NCBI GenBank assembly: GCA_023055355.1
Contig: JALJCS010000037.1
Coordinates: 4,154,001-4,218,000 of the forward strand
Direction: 5' to 3'
Source: Agelaius tricolor
Taxonomy: Eukaryota; Chordata; Aves; Passeriformes; Icteridae
DNA length: 64,000 nt
The translations under genes and the position numbers were made by a program. The notes under the pieces were generated by a model, which did no database searches, was not told the origin of the DNA, and saw only the letters and a list, made by a program, of their open reading frames with translations. Numbering within the stretch: position 1 is the first letter of the stretch; each line of letters opens with the position of its first letter. This document shows, piece by piece, positions 38,001-50,000 of this stretch.

Positions 38001-41000
38001 GCTCTGGGCCATCCCCGTGTCACACAGAGCACTGGGGACCCTGTGCCACTGTCCCAGGGCTCCCTCTCCACGCCACAACCCTGTGTTTGCTTTTGCTTTG
38101 TGATCTCTAATAAACACTGAGCACGCCTGAGCAGCTCTGCTGCTGAGATGAGGAGTGACAGCCATTATTCTGTGCTTTTCAAGGCTGAAGTGCCTTGAAC
38201 TTTTGGGCAGAGCTCTGCAGAGCTCTCAGCACACCCAGCATGGCAGCGCTGCTCCTGCATGCTCAGACCTTCTTGCTGGGCAGGAGCTGGACAAACACTG
38301 CATTTCCTAGACCTGGCTCCTGCAATAGTGTGACTGAGGAAGGTAAAAGGGTTTCCTACAGCTCCAGCATGTATCTGCATGGGGAAGGAGCTGCATGACT
38401 TTGTTTGAGTAGAGCTTGTCACTGCTGGTGATGGGGGCTGTGCCAGCCCTCTGACCTATGCAGGGCTGGGTTTGGCACAGGCTGGTGCTTTCAGAGCATG
38501 AACTGGGGCTAGTTCCTTGCCTTTACCCTTTGGTGCTGGATGTGTCTTCCTGCAAGATTATTTCCCCCCTGAAGCCACATGAGTGGTGTCCCCACACATG
38601 CCCAGGAGAGGTGACATCCCCTTGCAGCTGTCAGGAGTGAGCAGATTGCTCTCTGGGGAGGGGCTGCAGTGCTCTGTGCAGGGACTGGAGGAGAACACCT
38701 GGCTGTGAGGGCAGCCCTTGCTGGGTGCTCCTTGGAGGCTGATGGGCTGTGCCCTCTTGTTACAGCCCCGTGAAAGAGGAGGATGAGCAGAAGCGTCTCC
38801 TGGTCACAGTCTGGAACAGAGAGAGGAATTCCAGGTAAGGGGCTGCCAGCTGTCATAGGATCCTTTTCAGGTGGGGCTGTTGTGGCAGAGACCCTGTCCC
38901 CTGCTCTGGTCACCCCATGTGAGCTCCTCCAGGGCCCTGAGGGCTGGCCCTGACCTCAGGGCTGCTCTGCTCAAGGATTTGGCCCAGGGATGTCCCAGCT
39001 GGGACACTCCCAGGAGCATCACGGGCAGCAAACCCTGCCCTTGGCACTCTGTTGGTGCTGCCTGGTAGCCACCAGCTGGGTCAGCATTTAAACCCCTGTC
39101 CCACTCATGCCTGCACTGTTGGCCAAAGCCAGGTGGGGCTGGAGTGGGCTGGGATCTCCCCTCCCTGTGGGGACAGTGCAGGGAGGGCACCCAGGGGGGT
39201 GGCACCTTGCAGGCTGTGCTGCCAGCCCAGCAAGTGCCACCTTGGCCAAGCTCCTGCCAGCACCAGGGCTGGAGGTGACCAGGGGGCTCCAGCCCAGCTC
39301 CTCCTTGCCCTGCAGGTGTCTGCACCGTATCTGCTCACACCAGGGGCATGTCCTGGGCACTGCCTGGCACTCAGCATGGGCAGGGATGGTTGGGGTGAAA
39401 AGGGGTGCCAGGGGGGATCTGGAGCTCCAACAGGCATGTGCTGACAGTCCCTGAACTCTGGTTCTCCTGCAGGCAGAGTGAACTCATTGGCTGCATGAGC
39501 TTTGGTGTGAAGTCCCTCCTGTCCCTGGACAAGGTAGCTCCGTGTCCCAGTGCAGGGTGTGGGGCTGGGCAGGGCTCTCTGGGCCCTCTGGGTGGATGAA
39601 AAGGCTTTTCCCATGGTGGGAGAGGGTGCCTAGGGAGTTGCCTGCTCCCATTCCCAGTGTGGATGGGCAGGGTGAGGCTGGGGCTGGTGTGGGTGCTGGA
39701 GGTGGTGGGGAGGCTGTCAGAGGAGGGATCCTGGCACAGGGGTGTCACTGCCTTTGGCAGGGGCACAGAGTGGCAGCGACTGGGGGTGCACAGAGCTGTC
39801 CCCAGCACAGGCTGCCTGCCCAGTTTGCGGGGGGGGACACAGGACATGGGGCCAGGCTGGCACGGGTCACATCTGACACGTGGGACACATTCAGGAGTCT
39901 GCCCGATTCCCGGCAGTGTGCTGATGGGCACAGGGCAGCCACAGAGGTTTTTGGCTGTTCCTGCAGGAATTCTGGGCCAGAATCCCTGTCCCTGCTGCCG
40001 AGGGTTTGGTCACAGTGCTGCTGCCCCAGCCTGGCTGCTGCTGGTCAGTACAGCCGGCTCTGCCTTCCCGGGCAGGGCTCCCAGCGAGCACCAAAGCCTG
40101 GGAATGCTCCGTCCCATGGGAATGCTCCATCCTATGGGAATGCTTCATCCCAGGGGAATGCTCCATTCTATGGGAATGCTCCATCCCATGGGAACTCTTC
40201 ATCCCCTGGGAGTGCTCCATCCTATGGGAATGCTTCATCCCAGGGGAATGCTCCATTCTATGGGAATGCTCCATCCCAGGGGAACTCTTCATCCCACAGG
40301 AATGCTCCATCCCATGGGAATGCTCCATCCCACGGGAATGCTCCATCCCATAGGAATGCTCCATCCCAGGGGAACTCTTTATCCCATGGGAATGCTCCAT
40401 CCCATGGGAACTTTTCATCCCATGGGAGTGCTCCATCCCATGGGTACACTTTATCCCAGTGCCCAGCGGGGAGGGGTTCTGTCCCTGGGCAGCAGAATGT
40501 CTCAGCAAGCTGGATGGGTTTCATGGAGGTGTTAATACATCCCCTGAGCTCACAGAATCACAGATTATCCTGAAGAGACCCACATGGAGCATTAAGCCCA
40601 ACTCCTGCACAGACAATCCCACCCAGTGCCTGAGAGTGTTGTCCAAAAGCTCCTTGATTTTTTAAAGTTTCTCACCTGAGGTGTGGATGTTTTCTGCATA
40701 GCAGGAGACTAAAAAGGAGCTGTTGGTGGTGCTGGGTGAGAGGTGGGTGAAGCATGGCCTCCTCTGAAATTTGGACAAGGGAGGTGCAGCTTTTTTAAAA
40801 CACTTTGGTGCTCACAGGACCTCAGCAAGGCTGACATGAGTCCTGTCCCCTGGCTGCTGCGTGATACTGCTGGATATCCCTCTAAAAACCTGGAATCTGC
40901 TGGATATGCCTTTAAAAACCTGGAATCTTGGTGCTTCAGTAAAAACCTGGAATCTTGGTGCCTCAGAGTTGCTCATTCCCCCTTGCAGGGAGGATGGAAT

Positions 41001-44000
41001 TTTAACTGTGGCTGAGAGCAGGACTGTGGGCTGTGTGTGTGAGCAGGTCTGGGCACCTCTGTGGCTGTAGCTGGGGCAGCTCCTGCCCTTGGTTGGGTGC
41101 AGGGGGCTGAGCAGCTGCCCTGCATGCACAGCTGCCCTGCATGCACAGCTGCCCTGATGCCCCTCTGCTTCCCTCCCCACAGGAGATCAGTGGCTGGTAT
41201 TACCTCCTCGGGGAGGACCTGGGCAGGACCAAGCACCTGAAGGTGGCCATGAGGAGGCTGAAGCAGAGCCCAGGTGTGTCCCAGCACAGGAATATCCCAG
41301 GTGTGTCCCAGCACAGGAATACCCCAGGGGTGTTGGCAGGGCTTGCAGGAGGAGTCACTGCTGTGTCTGAGCCTGCTCCCAGTGTGGAGCAGCCCCAGCC
41401 CCACTGCACCCTGTGGGCACTGCTCTGCCCTGTGCTGCTCAGTGGGCACTGGCATCCCAAAATCTTGTGGGGTGGGGATTCTGGCTGGTTCAGCAGTCCC
41501 TGCTCTCCTCTTCAGTCTCACTTCTGGGGCTCTTTGGGGACCCCAGCACTGCAGCCACATCTCTCTCTCTCTTGCTTGGCTTGTCCTCATGCTGCCTCCT
41601 GTCTCTCAGACTTGGGGCTCATTGCTGTGGTCACTCTCTTTGTCCCTGGGGTCTGGGCTGGATGTTTGGGAGCTTTTTCTCCTGCCTTGCTCTTGCCAGG
41701 GAGTGGAGGAGCAGGGGCTGGCCCAGGGCAGGGTCGGGCAGCCGTGCCTGTCCCAGGTGTGCAGCCACCCTCGAGCTGCTGCCTGGGGGGATGTGCCCAT
41801 GCCATGTAAAGGTCTCATGTGCAGTGTGGGATTGCCAGATGTGCTGTCACACTCATGGGGCCTTTTTCTTTTTTAAAACATGTTTTAAAAATAATTTCAG
41901 AAGTCAAGCCAGGAAGTCAAAGTGCAGCCCAGGAGAACCAGGACGCTGTGACCCTGCAGCAGCTGAAGGTGGGTATGACAGGGTTGTGACCCACAGCACT
42001 GGGAAGATGTGGGGTTGGGTGCCTGCCTGAGGGGTTTCCAGAGAGCCAAGGTGTGGTGGTGTTTGCAGGGGTCTTAGGATGAGGGAAGAGATGAGAATGT
42101 TGACTCCATGTTTCAGAAGGCTGATTTATTATTTTATTATATATATTATATTATATTAAAATTATACTAAAAGAATAGAAGAAAGGATTTCATCAGAAGG
42201 CTAGCTAAGAATAGAAAAAGAATGATAACAAAGGCTTGTGACTGACTGAGACAGTCTGGACAGCTGGACTGTGATTGGCCATTAATTAGAAACAACCACA
42301 TGAGACCAATCCCAGATGCACCTGTTGCATTCCACAGCAGCAGATAACCATTGGTTACATTTTGTTCCTGAGGCCTCTCAGCTTCTCAGGAGAAAAAAAT
42401 CCAAAGGAAAGGATTTTTCAGAAAATATCATGGCTACACCAAGGGACAGTGTTTTAGTGGGGGTGATGCTGAGGTGAGGGAGCTCTGTCACCTCCCTGTC
42501 CCACCATGGCTGTCACAGGTAATTTGTTACTCCAGCCAGGCCCCAGCTGGTGGAGGGGGTGATTTGGGTGCTAACCCCCATTTTCCCAGGGACCTCCTGT
42601 TTTCCAGAGTATTCCCACTCCAGCCAAAGCACCAGCAGTGCCTGGGATGGCAGGGCTGGCTTGGCACGCTCCTGCCCCACAGCACGGGCCCCTGCCTGGC
42701 TCTGTGGCTCCTTGGACACGTCTGCTCCTCTCCTCCTTCCAGGACCGTGTGCTCTGGGAAGGGAAAGGCCCATGGTGGAGCCTGGGTGATTTATAGGAGA
42801 GGCAAGGATGGGAAATGGGAACACAAACACATGGTTTGCATCGGAAACGGGGCTCGGGCGGCCCCGTGATTTATCTGTGCCGAATTCCGCCCTGCGCTTC
42901 CCTCAGCTGCATTTGCAGTTATTTGTTTTACAGCACAGGGCTGAGCAAGACAAACAAAGCCAGCGCCCCTCTCCTCCCTTCCTCTCCGGCAGTCGCCACT
43001 GGTTTGAGCAGTGCTGGCTGGGAAGGAAAGCTGCTCCTCCTCCCAGCCCCAGCCCCAGCCCCAGCCTGCCAGTGTGGCTGCCCTGACAATGCTCTGATGG
43101 CTCTGCCACCACGGCTCCCCTGGCAGTGCTGAGACTCCTCAGCTCCCTGCCTGGCCTCCCTGGCCCTGCCACCCTGGTTACTGTGCAGGAGAACCTGGAT
43201 TTTGGGTTCCCTCCAGCCTTCCCTCCTTTATCATCCCCCTGTAGGAGTGTGGAAGGTGTTCTCTTCTGTTGGAACCACATCTCCAAGGAGTTGTGCCCAA
43301 CTCTGGCAGTGGGTCAGCTGAGCCCTGCTGCTGGCTGTGCTCAGAGTTCCTCTTGGCTTTTAATTCCCAAATTCCACCATGGATGCAGCTCAGTTGACCT
43401 TGGTGCTTCCCCCTTGGTGACTTTATGAGCACAAAGCATGGGGACATGCATATCCTCTGGGTCTGTGCTTTCAAAAACAAACTTTTTCTTTTCTTTTTTT
43501 TTTTTTTTTTGCTTCTATAAACCCAAACCTCTGATTTTTTTATGAGTATGGAGTCATGTCCTTCATGGAGCGAGGCTCTCACAGCCAGTCCTGTGAAACG
43601 CCGCTCAAACATCCTCCAAGTGTTTGTGAGAACGTCGCAATAACAAAGTGCTCCGTGCGCCCCAAGAATGCCACGGGAACAAAAGCCACATCAACAGAGC
43701 TGGGACTGGGGAATACTAAAGAGTTGACAGGAATTTTAATATAAAACTCTCTCCCTTCCTCGTCAGTGAGGGCTTTCAGGAAGCCTCTGGCTTATCGTGG
43801 AGCGGCATACAGCGCTCGCAGGGGCCGGGGAGGTGAAAGGTGGCTTCCTGCCATTCTTCTCGGGAGCTGGGTTCCCATGGGCGGTCATGCCAGCGTGACT
43901 GGGGCTCCTTCCAGCCCGAGCAGTCCGGGAGTGCCGCGGGAGCCGCGGGGTTTTCATGGGCTCGGGGGGCACAGCCATGAACCGCTTCCATGGGCTCTGC

Positions 44001-47000
44001 AAGGTGTGCTCGGAGCCGAGGTACCGGCAGGTCTGTATCCCCCTGCACCCACCTGGGGCAGATCCCTGAGAGCCTGGCAGCCCTCTTGCCATGGCTGCAT
44101 GTGGGGAATGGGTTTGTAGGGCTGGATGTGGGGAATGGGTTTGCAGGGCTGGATGTGGGGAATGGATTTCTACAGCTGGATGTGGTGAATGGATTTCTAC
44201 GGCTGGATGTGGGGAATGGATTTGTAGGGCTGCATGTGGGGAGTGGATTTGTAGAGGATTCTTAAAGCTTGACAGAAAGCTCACATAGTATATAAACTTT
44301 GAGATAAGAAATACTGGCATAGAAATGTCACGGAATAGGACAGATATTGTTGTGAGAGGAATGCAACTAGAAATAAGTTCAAAGCATGGCCTTGTAAATA
44401 AAACAAAATACTTTGGAGAAATAGAACTATGAAAGATGCATTGTAGTGGGATCCTTGAGGGGTAATTTTAGATAATTGGCTTTAAGGCATTTACAGCATG
44501 GTGTGGCAAAAAGCTGATAGGCCTTATAATGTATTGTAATTAGGAAATAATTGACTTCTGATTGTGATGGTGAGAATTATAACATCTGTATTGTCTCACC
44601 CTTCACATGAGACTGAAAATGGAATAAAAGTTTTAAAAGGCCTCTCAGTTGCCCATCTCTGGGTCAGAAAAGGGCTTAATCCAACAAATGGACTCTGTGG
44701 GTGCTGCTTGTGAGGCATCGACTTGATACCGTTACAATTGGTAAATTACAGTGAGGGTAGAAGGAAAGCATCTTCATTCACATGGGTGCCTGTGGCTGGT
44801 GTCTGCTTGTTGCTGCAGTGGAGAAATGGGCAGGGAGGGATGCTTTTCAAATATAGATAAATTATTAAAATATAGAAATATATGCAAATATAAAAAATAT
44901 ATTTACTGTACAACTTGCAGGTAGTGTGCTGATGGTAACAGTGTTAAGCTGCAAGGTGTTGTCCTAATTTTCCCCTTATTAGAGAAGAAGCAGGTATAGC
45001 AGGCTGCTACTGCCTCTTCTAAAATTTATTTTTGTGTTTTTGGGAGCCAACAGCACTTGTTTCCTGGGGAGCAGCTCGCTGTGCTGGTTCCAGTTCTCCC
45101 AGTGCACAATGCCAACTGCTGCTTTTCCATGTGCAGATCCCAGTCTCCTGCATTTCAAAGAAATATTCTCTCTGTGGGATTGGGACTCCCAGCTCAGGGT
45201 CAGCTTCTCCCTGTGCTCCTGAGCTCATTGTTCAGGTTATTCCAAAGCTGCTGTGGGGGACAGCAAACACTGGGAATTACAAAAGCTGCAGAATTCCAAA
45301 CCCAACTGCCCCCTCCTTGCCAGGGCTGTGGTGACCATCTCGTGCAGGAAAGCTGCTCTGCCTTGGCTGGATAACAACTGACTCTGCTTTGTCTCTTAGA
45401 GCTCCTCAAGTCTTTATTTTGAAAATACCCTCTGCATTTTTTGGCAAAGTTTGGGTACATCAAGCCTCCCCACCCACCTCCCAGCTCATGGCTGATGTTC
45501 ATAGTTGTGCATAGTTGCATGGCAGCACAAATGGGCAAAAAATGGGAAAAAATGGGCAAAAAATGGGCAATGACTGTCTGAGATGGCCATGGTGGTGGGA
45601 GGTGAGGAGCATCACAGGGAGAAGCTGCTCTTCAGTGGCACAGGGCAGGTGGGGGGCAAGGTCAGCCAGCTCAGGGAGAAGGACTGGGGGGAAACCTTGG
45701 GCTGGGAAGTGCCCGTGGAGTCTCCGTGGTGGGAGAGGTGCTGGGCTGGCTCCTGGTGCCAGTGCTTGGTGTTGGAGATGAAAGTGGAGGATCTGGAATA
45801 TCCTGAGCTGGAAAGGAATCACAGGGACCAGGAGTCCAACTCCTGGTTCATTCAAAGGTGCAGAGCCACCTCCCTGAGGAACCAGCAAGCTCCAGAGAGA
45901 AAAATAGTGAGTGCAATGGGACTGGATCTGTGTTTGATCCTGCCAGGGCAAGACAGTTTCTCTTTTGAAGCCTGATTTTATGCTGAGCAATCACAAAGGG
46001 ACAAGGTGCAGGGAAATGAAATCTCACTGCTTTGCCTTCCCGTGGTAAAGGAGTAAGGAACCACATCACCTCCTTGGCAACTTCTGCTGAATTCCTCATC
46101 TTCCTTCTGCCTGTTTGTTCTCAAAATAATACAGGTCAGATGTAGGATTTTTAATTTTCTTTTCTCTGTCAGTAAAACAAGCATCTTGACTAATGTCTTG
46201 GGGGCTAATCAGGTATTTACAGGATCTGTCACGCTGAGCTGCTGCTGGAAGCCAACATCAAAAAATAAGTATAATTTTATTAATAAGCTCAATGCTCCTC
46301 AAATCAGGAGGACAAATGAGCCTAAATCAACCCAGCATCCCTCCTCTCCAAACCCAGTGAGGGAAAACACACTCAGCCCAGGGAAGGGGGTGATGCACAC
46401 AGATGTCTGGAGGACAGGAGCGTGCTGAGCTCGCAGCTCCCTCCGGAGCAGGGGAGTGCTGCTATTTCTGTATTCTCCAACAGGAAATGAAATGTTTAAG
46501 TGATCTGCTTAGAGAAGTCAGTGTCAGGGCCAGACTGCCAGGTTTTCCTTTCCAATGGCTTCTCAGACCTTTCCTTACACTTGGAAGGGCTGGGAGCAGA
46601 GCGTGTGCTAAACAAACACTCCTGGGAGCCTTTTAGCCCCCATTCCACCTGTGGGGGTCTCAGTGACAGCCCTTCCCCATCTCAAATGCCACGTGCCAGC
46701 ATTTCCAGGGGCTGTGGGGCAGTGTGGGAGTGAGGATCACACCCAGTGGCTGCTCTCCCACCTGACAGGTGTCTCCCTGCAGATCACCATCCCTCGGGGC
46801 ACTGACGGCTTTGGCTTCACCATCTGCTGCGACGCCCCAGTCCGTGTGCAGGCTGTGGACTCTGGTAAGAGACTGGATCCTTTCCATCCCTCTTGATTTG
46901 GATCAATTCTTGTTCCTTTCTTGCTTCCCAGAGCTGGTTGTGATTCTGGAGCTCCCACGCCTTGCAGGACTCGGGTACCTCCAAGAAACTTCATTAGATG

Positions 47001-50000
47001 AATTCTCTGTTGCCTCTAATGAGGTCAGAGGCCACTGGGTTAGCACTGTCACTATTTTGGCAATGTTTTCAGTTATTTGCAGAGATTTTGTTCCCTTCCC
47101 TCTCCAACCTGAAAACTGTCTGTCTGGTTGGGTGACCTTCAGAAATCATCTGGGGGGAAAACAGGTCAGAGGGGATCAGGATTGTGGGAATCCTCAGTTC
47201 CCTGAGTAGAACCTCTTGCTGTGCACCTGTGGGATGGACTGGTGTCTCCAGTGTGCTCTGTTGCTCCCCACTGCACCCCAGGAAACATGGGGATTTCATG
47301 CACTAGCTCTGAGGGAGCACTGCTGGCTCTGTCCTGGTGCTCTGTGTGTGTGGATGTGCTGCAAGGTGAAGCTCCAGGTTGGCTGATCTCACTTCATTTT
47401 TGGGTGTGGGTGTCAGATGGGGTTTGGGGGAGTGAGGGCTCCAAGCTGTGGAGCTCTCTGGGGGTCTCCAAGCTCCAGGGCTTCTCCTCCCCCTCCCACT
47501 CGGCCTCCTGCCTGCAGGTGACTGGAATTTGTCCCTCTCAGGTGGCCCAGCAGAGAAGGCAGGGCTGCAGCAGCTGGACACGGTGCTGCAGCTGAACGAG
47601 CAGCCTGTGGAGCACTGGAAATGTGTGGAGCTGGCCCATGAAATCCGGTGAGTGCTCCCCAAAAACCCCAGGGCAGGGAGAGATGGTCTGGGGGAACCCA
47701 AACCCCAGGGCAGGGAGAGCACTGAGTGACTGTGGGAAGGGAAAAGCTCTGAGGGGTGCAGGACACTGGGAGAGGATTCCCTGGAGGGGAAGGATGCAGG
47801 AAAGGATTCTCTGGAGAAGGAAGGATGCAGGAAAGGATTCCCTAGAGAGGGAAGGATGCAGGAAAGGATTCCCTAGAGAGGGAAGGATGCAGGAAAGGAT
47901 TCCCTAGAGAGGGAAGGATGCAGGAAAGGATTCCCTGGGGAAGGAAGGAAGGATGGAGGGGCTGGGGAGCACGCGAGAGCAGCAGAGGATTTGGAGGGAG
48001 GAAGGGCTGCAGGGCTGGGTGCAGGACACGGTGCTGCAGCCCTGATTTCCCCACCCCATCTGTGCCAGGAACTGTCCCACGGAGATCATCCTCCTGGTGT
48101 GGAGGCTGGTGCCTCAGGTGAAGCCGGCCCACGAGGCCATGCCCCGCAGGTCCTCCTGCAAATCCGCCTACGACCTGCAGTCCCCTCCCCAGAAGCGGGA
48201 GAAGAGCGGCCCCGCGCAGGCCGAGCAGCGCCGCAGCTGCCACATCCTCTACGATGGCTCCGAGGGGCTGGGGCTGCACACCTGGGACAGGTACACGGAG
48301 CTGGGCAAGCGGGGCCAGAACACCCTGCCCGCCCTGTCCCGGGTGCCCTCTGCTGCCGACCAGAACTACATCATCCTGGCCCCGCTGAACCCCGGCAGCC
48401 AGGTAGGGCTGGGGCTGCACATGGCCCTGGCTGCAGCCTCTCCTGGCCCCTGCTTCAGCCTTATCCAGCATCAGCTCGAAATATTTGCCAGTTTTACGAG
48501 CCACACCTCTGTCCCCTTTCACTGTTTTCCTAAAGCATTTCCCTGCTGCCTCCCCTCAGGGCTCACCCCAGGGGTGTGGGGAGGACGTGGGGAGTGTTCC
48601 AGAGAGCCTTGGCTCCATCTGGCACTGCCTTTCCACTCATTACCTGGGGGGGTCACAGTCACAGCCCACTGTCTTGTTCCCACTGCACAAGACCACACTG
48701 TCGGTCATTGCTCTCCTTTTCTGCTGCAAAAATGATTTTTTTTTCCCCTCTCTGAAGTGCTCTGGCTTGGCTGGGTTTGGCATGTTACCCTCTGTAGCTG
48801 GTTGTGTCACAGTCTCTGGAGCTGACTGTGTCCCTGTCTCTGTCCCCACAGCTGCTGAGGCCCGTGTACCAGGAGGACAGCACCTCTGTGGGTGAGTGTG
48901 CCTGGCTGGGGGAGCTGCTCCCAGCACCCAGCTCCAGGCTGGGCCTCCTGGCACCATCAGCTCCCTGTGCCAGCCCTGCAGGGCTGGGGTTTGAGGGCAG
49001 GAGCAGCAGCCCAGGGGCTTTGGGATCATCCTTGAACCCAAAATCCGAGGGGAGCTGGGCACAGGGTGAGCCTCACGTGAGGGGTCTGGGGAGCTCTCAG
49101 AGGGTTCTGCTGTGGGGACCTCCCAGGGCAGGGTGAGAGCTCTGAGCATCCATCCTGCTTCCCACGTGTTCTCCTCATCCATGAGGCCTTGCTGGGACAG
49201 CTGCTCCCTGCTCTGACACTCCTTCAGTGCCACAGGAGTGAGGCTGGCTGTGCCTCACATCAGTGCCAGCAGCTGGGTCAGATTTGGGGAATATTCAAGC
49301 CCTGGGCTGCTGCAAAGTCTCTGAGCCAGCTCTCCTCAAAAAACCTTTGAAACATAAGCTCATAACATGGACCACAGCTGTGACAGGTGTGTGTGGGATG
49401 CCTGGAGCTCCCTGGGGATGGTTGGACCTGTGGGAAGAGTGGGCTGAGGTGGGTGGCAGGGCTGGGCACTGCAGGAATCCAGGTCCATGTGGAAATCCCC
49501 CTTGTCTGCTCATGGATTTGGGAGCTTTGGGAGGCTGTGCTTGCCCTGGCCTGTCTGGATGCCCTCAGGATGAGCTGTGGATCCCTAGGAGAGCTGAGCT
49601 CCTGGAGGGTGTGAACCCCTCAGGATTCCCTGTCTGGTGAGGGCACAGCTGGCAAACTTGGTGCTGTCTCTGAGGTGGGGCTGTGTCCAGAGAAAGCCAA
49701 GAGTGGGGCAGGCAGAGCCATGGGGGCAGTGCTGGGGAGCAGGAGGGAGCAGGGAGGGCCAGGCCCCCCTGCCTTGGGAGCTCCCAGCCCTGGAGCTCTG
49801 CACCAGGAGAATTTTCCACTCTCAGCTGCAGGGGATGTTTTGTTCTGTGGATGATTGCAGCTCTTTCCTGCTGTTTGTGGGTCCTGTGAAAAGATGAGCT
49901 GGACCAGGGGGACTTGTTCTTACAGTGAGGTGGGATTTGAATGGCTTGGGCTTCTTCCCGTAGCAAATTTTGGATTTTTATGGATTTGTTTTTAATTATT

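Larger units (their letters stand above)
36039..41273 (+). other. RGS3: RGS3 C2-domain exons (six exons)
   Basis: The exons at 36039, 37219, 37883, 38766, 39473 and 41183 encode [70 protein letters not shown] and [20 protein letters not shown], a complete type C2 beta-sandwich. In calcium-binding C2 domains, loop 1 and loop 3 carry several Asp. Here loop 1 keeps only the D of CDSYVK, and loop 3 reads WNRERNS instead of a WDxD pattern. Calcium-independent binding is therefore likely (inference). I recall Asn at the loop 3 position in human too. Confidence 0.85.

Noticed and set aside
39542..40573. 343-codon plus-strand frame (NAPSHG repeats) and its antisense (MEHSHG)
   Set aside because: The six-residue period is the 18-bp minisatellite within an RGS3 intron; there is no start or splice support.
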